This document shows positions 63,498-64,000 of a DNA stretch of 64,000 nucleotides, piece after piece. This stretch comes from Leptoclinus maculatus. Its lineage: Eukaryota; Chordata; Actinopteri; Perciformes; Stichaeidae. The DNA lies in assembly GCA_032191485.1 (NCBI GenBank), contig JAVDOI010000007.1, positions 6,644,392 to 6,708,391 of the forward strand, given 5' to 3'. The notes under the pieces are model-generated. The model saw only the letters and a program-made list of their open reading frames with translations, was not told the DNA's origin and ran no database searches. Position numbers and translations under genes: made by a program. The first letter of the stretch is position 1; each line of letters starts with the position of its first letter.

Positions 63498-63659
63498 GTT
63501 CCCTACCCTTGGATCCAGAGGTGTGTTGGTGTTAAGCAGCAGAGTAAAGGAGAGGTCTAAAGGGCTGCGATTGACCAGAACCACTTGTTTTTTCACCTTC
63601 TGACCCAACACCAGAGATCCCAGCTTCACCTTCCGCTGCTTGGGGTTCTCCACCTCCAG
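57868..63659 (-). CDS. hydin: hydin, last 11 coding exons (gene-level entry)
   Basis: Eleven minus-strand exons join in frame into about 701 residues ending at a TGA. HYDIN is a giant (about 5,000-residue) axonemal protein of the C2b projection of the central-pair apparatus, built largely from ASH/MSP-like immunoglobulin-fold repeats; its loss causes ciliary dyskinesia and hydrocephalus in mammals. Diagnostic segments remembered from mammalian HYDIN recur in order: VEVQLDQDHLAFGAVV, GYICPGMEVPFEVTF, HSQTLPVFNPTNQHC, LHSNDLGYFHYDL, GGDYIFPLHG and the C-terminal SWVYYLKG. ASH signatures (conserved Phe-x-Pro, Gly-x-Leu, and alternating hydrophobics) occur throughout. All introns have GT-AG ends and consistent phases. 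The 5' part lies beyond 64,000. The related CFAP47 was considered, but residue-level similarity points to HYDIN. Confidence 0.94.
58381..58647 (-). CDS. hydin: hydin exon, penultimate (89 residues)
   Basis: This phase-0 exon of 267 nt begins Thr-Asp-Cys-Ser-Asp-Phe-Thr-Val. It has a full ASH core, with Val-Ser-Phe-Glu-Pro and Leu-Gly-Lys-Val-Arg-Gly-Gln-Leu followed by GGDYIFPLHGISLPPKAQGP, and then Ile-Pro-Phe-Lys-Asn-Ile-Phe and Phe-Ser-Phe-Gln before GTAAAG. It is the clearest HYDIN match in the window. Confidence 0.96.
59236..59460 (-). CDS. hydin: hydin exon, 3rd from the end (75 residues)
   Basis: This phase-0 exon of 225 nt encodes GSLSFEYQPLRAGESTARL, then LHSNDLGYFHYDLLLRA and Leu-Gly-Ser-Ser-His-Ser-Val, ending Ser-Gly-Lys at a GTAAGA donor. 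Its acceptor is preceded, in the sense direction, by a (CT)n run of about 38 nt that doubles as the polypyrimidine tract; on the plus strand this is the (GA)n at 59,488-59,525. Confidence 0.95.
59488..59525. repeat. (GA)n in hydin intron
   Basis: About 38 bp; in the hydin transcript it is (CU)n, located 28 nt upstream of the AG acceptor of the 3rd-from-last exon. Confidence 0.94.
59588..59818 (-). CDS. hydin: hydin exon, 4th from the end (77 residues)
   Basis: This phase-0 exon of 231 nt begins Val-Thr-Phe-Arg-Asn-Glu-Gly and carries SGEYLYYLVTFKA, then IELVTPVRQTASATVQVENP. 'tPVRQtasatvqveNPL' is the junction between two ASH repeats. It ends Gly-Gln-Ser-Lys before GTGAAT. The intron on its 5' side is only 87 bp. 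Confidence 0.94.
59906..60056 (-). CDS. hydin: hydin exon, 5th from the end (50 residues)
   Basis: This 151-nt exon completes the split Arg and encodes Phe-Arg-Val-Leu-Met-Glu, then DATVSLKGLEYIEVPALARR and Tyr-Lys-Met-Ser-Phe-Phe-Thr-Tyr-Arg-Glu-Gly. The 'G-x-x-Y-I-x-V-P' and 'f-x-x-y-x-E-G' motifs match HYDIN. The acceptor is GTGCTCAG and the donor GTTTGC. Confidence 0.94.
60375..60538 (-). CDS. hydin: hydin exon, 6th from the end (54 residues)
   Basis: This 164-nt exon begins Gly-Ser-Val-Phe-Phe-Ser-Phe-Pro-Asp-Gly-Thr-Gly and runs through the YSFQGTAEPPKAE segment to the conserved His-Thr-Glu-Leu-Leu-Pro-Val and Asn-Trp-Leu, ending with two bases of an Arg codon before GTACTG. 'LqGTAEPPk' closes one ASH repeat and 'HtelLpV-nWL' opens the next. 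Confidence 0.94.
60696..60905 (-). CDS. hydin: hydin exon, 7th from the end (70 residues)
   Basis: This phase-0 exon of 210 nt begins Val-Val-Asn-Phe-Val-Cys-Pro-Val-Arg and includes PVFNPTNQHCSIRPVVEGE and SVILEPLQNKTYKITYRPL, all strongly similar to mammalian HYDIN. It follows the largest intron seen in this part of the gene (1,437 bp), which is inflated by a 960-bp hAT element. Confidence 0.95.
61018..61977. mobile_element. Non-autonomous hAT element in a hydin intron
   Basis: A 960-bp element with inverted ends CAGTGGCGGGCCGT and ACGGCCCGCCACTG (14 bp perfect), flanked by 8-bp CTTAAATG repeats (61,010-61,017 and 61,978-61,985). It begins with the same CAGTGGCGG as the hAT at 55,562 and shares CCAATCA-type internal strings, so it is a related family. 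No transposase frame was found. Confidence 0.92.
62343..62565 (-). CDS. hydin: hydin exon, 8th from the end (74 residues)
   Basis: This 223-nt exon completes Arg and continues Phe-Gln-Trp-Lys-Thr-Glu. It contains SITPAKGYICPGMEVPFEV, then an Asn-Asp-Lys-Arg-Tyr segment, and ends Thr-Ser-Lys-Glu in phase 0. The 'P-x-x-G-x-I-x-P-G-x-E-x-x-F-x-V-x-F-x-P' pattern is the centre of an ASH domain and matches mammalian HYDIN closely. The donor is GTTTGA, off consensus at +3. Confidence 0.92.
62823..62932 (-). CDS. hydin: hydin exon, 9th from the end (36 residues)
   Basis: This 110-nt exon encodes Gly-Val-Glu-Val-Gln-Leu-Asp-Gln and AFGAVVQRCQARKRIVMMN, ending Gly-Ala plus two bases of an Arg codon completed in the next exon. 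'x-x-F-G-x-V' followed by 'r-x-x-x-x-N-x-G' is the entry signature of an ASH/MSP repeat. The acceptor is CTGTCAG and the donor GTGAGG. Confidence 0.93.
63239..63409 (-). CDS. hydin: hydin exon, 10th from the end (57 residues)
   Basis: This phase-0 exon of 171 nt begins Asp-Leu-Ser-Phe-Ser-Pro-Ala-Gly and ends with Ile-Gln-Gly-Cys-Cys-Gln before GTTAGG. The stretch GSCNVEIQFSP followed by a Pro-Phe-x-x-Glu-Leu motif is the typical ASH core, in which an 'F-x-P' turn follows a beta strand. The 97-bp intron separating it from the preceding exon is one of the shortest in the gene. Confidence 0.92.
63461..63498. repeat. (GT)n beside hydin exon
   Basis: About 38 bp with one CG interruption; it reads (CA)n in the hydin transcript, about 10 nt downstream of the donor of the 11th-from-last exon. 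Confidence 0.93.
63507..63659 (-). CDS. hydin: hydin exon, 11th from the end (51 residues)
   Basis: This phase-0 exon lies between acceptor CCTAG and donor GTAGGG. It begins Leu-Glu-Val-Glu-Asn-Pro-Lys, continues KLGSLVLGQKVKKQVVLVNR, and ends Leu-Asp-Pro-Arg. The pattern of a stem such as 'lgslvlGqkvkkqvvlvNrSpldlsF' is the start of an ASH-type beta-sandwich repeat. An imperfect (AC)n run follows the donor in the sense orientation. Confidence 0.9.
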
Positions 63660-64000
63660 CTAGGACGGAATAATACATATTCAGGAAAAATAGATTAAAT
63701 GGATCAGAATTTAATAAATGAATAGTTTAGTTGATATCATTTTATCTGCCCCTCGGTGATTTACCGTGGCTTGTTAGCTTGCCAATGTGTAAGTTAGCTT
63801 GTTATTAACAGAGCTAGCTTACATACTAGCAGCCCTCGGACTGTATTTTCCGGGGCGTATGAAGATGATGTGGACGGTAGTATTGGTGGGACACATGCTG
63901 GGTGACTCATGGCCTCAGCTGTCCTACCTGCCAAAGAGAGACCCTTCTCTGTTGCTAGTCACTCAGTCAGTGGGCTTTCTGTTAGTGTCGCTAACTGCTA
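63660..64000. other. hydin intron at the right edge
   Basis: I see nothing coding in this stretch on either strand. It contains AGCTAGCTTAC/GTAAGTTAGCTTG-type inverted motifs. The next upstream hydin exon lies beyond 64,000. Confidence 0.7.

Noticed and set aside
57868..63659. Assignment to CFAP47 instead of hydin
   Set aside because: Both have ASH-type repeats, but the order and wording of several segments and the C-terminus agree with HYDIN, and in human NECAB2 and HYDIN share a chromosome arm.

Overview
The window is vertebrate DNA, almost certainly from a ray-finned (teleost) fish. Two multi-exon vertebrate genes are recognisable. The non-coding sequence is packed with (CA)n/(TG)n microsatellites, G/C homopolymers and transposon families typical of fish. 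No prokaryotic features, CRISPR arrays or operons are present. Both genes lie on the minus strand, so they read from right to left.

Layout. (1) 57,868-63,659: the last 11 coding exons of hydin, the axonemal central-pair protein. They encode about 701 residues ending in the natural stop, followed by a poly(A) signal about 27 nt downstream. The rest of hydin lies beyond the right edge. (2) 54,049-57,867: an intergenic gap of 3.8 kb, filled mostly by a broken PIF/Harbinger transposon (54,736-57,249) that has a complete-looking non-autonomous hAT element nested inside it (55,562-56,585). (3) 14,703-54,048: the first five coding exons of necab2, a neuronal EF-hand protein. Exon 1 sits in GC-rich DNA, exons 2 and 4 are only 25 and 26 nt long, and intron 2 is 30.8 kb. 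I could not find exon 6 or later exons, so intron 5 probably runs off the left edge. (4) 1-14,702: that intron or downstream sequence, containing a dead gypsy-type integrase remnant and many microsatellites.

Other mobile DNA in the introns: a pogo-type Tc1/mariner element (36,840-38,068) containing a solo LTR with a perfect 5-bp target duplication; a TAA-flanked MITE (24,076-24,522); a 380-bp near-perfect foldback (29,436-29,815) and an older foldback (19,464-19,752); a hAT element in a hydin intron (61,018-61,977); a LINE 3' fragment; tRNA-derived SINEs; a tRNA-Pro-like pseudogene; and three copies of a palindromic fish repeat.

The two genes have unrelated roles (motile cilia versus neuronal calcium signalling). 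In human both map to the long arm of chromosome 16 (from memory), so the pairing looks like retained synteny, not a functional cluster. I see no wholly new gene system. The most notable signals are long (UG)n and (CA)n tracts about 21-22 nt downstream of two consecutive necab2 5' splice sites, the nested transposons, and the two foldback structures.
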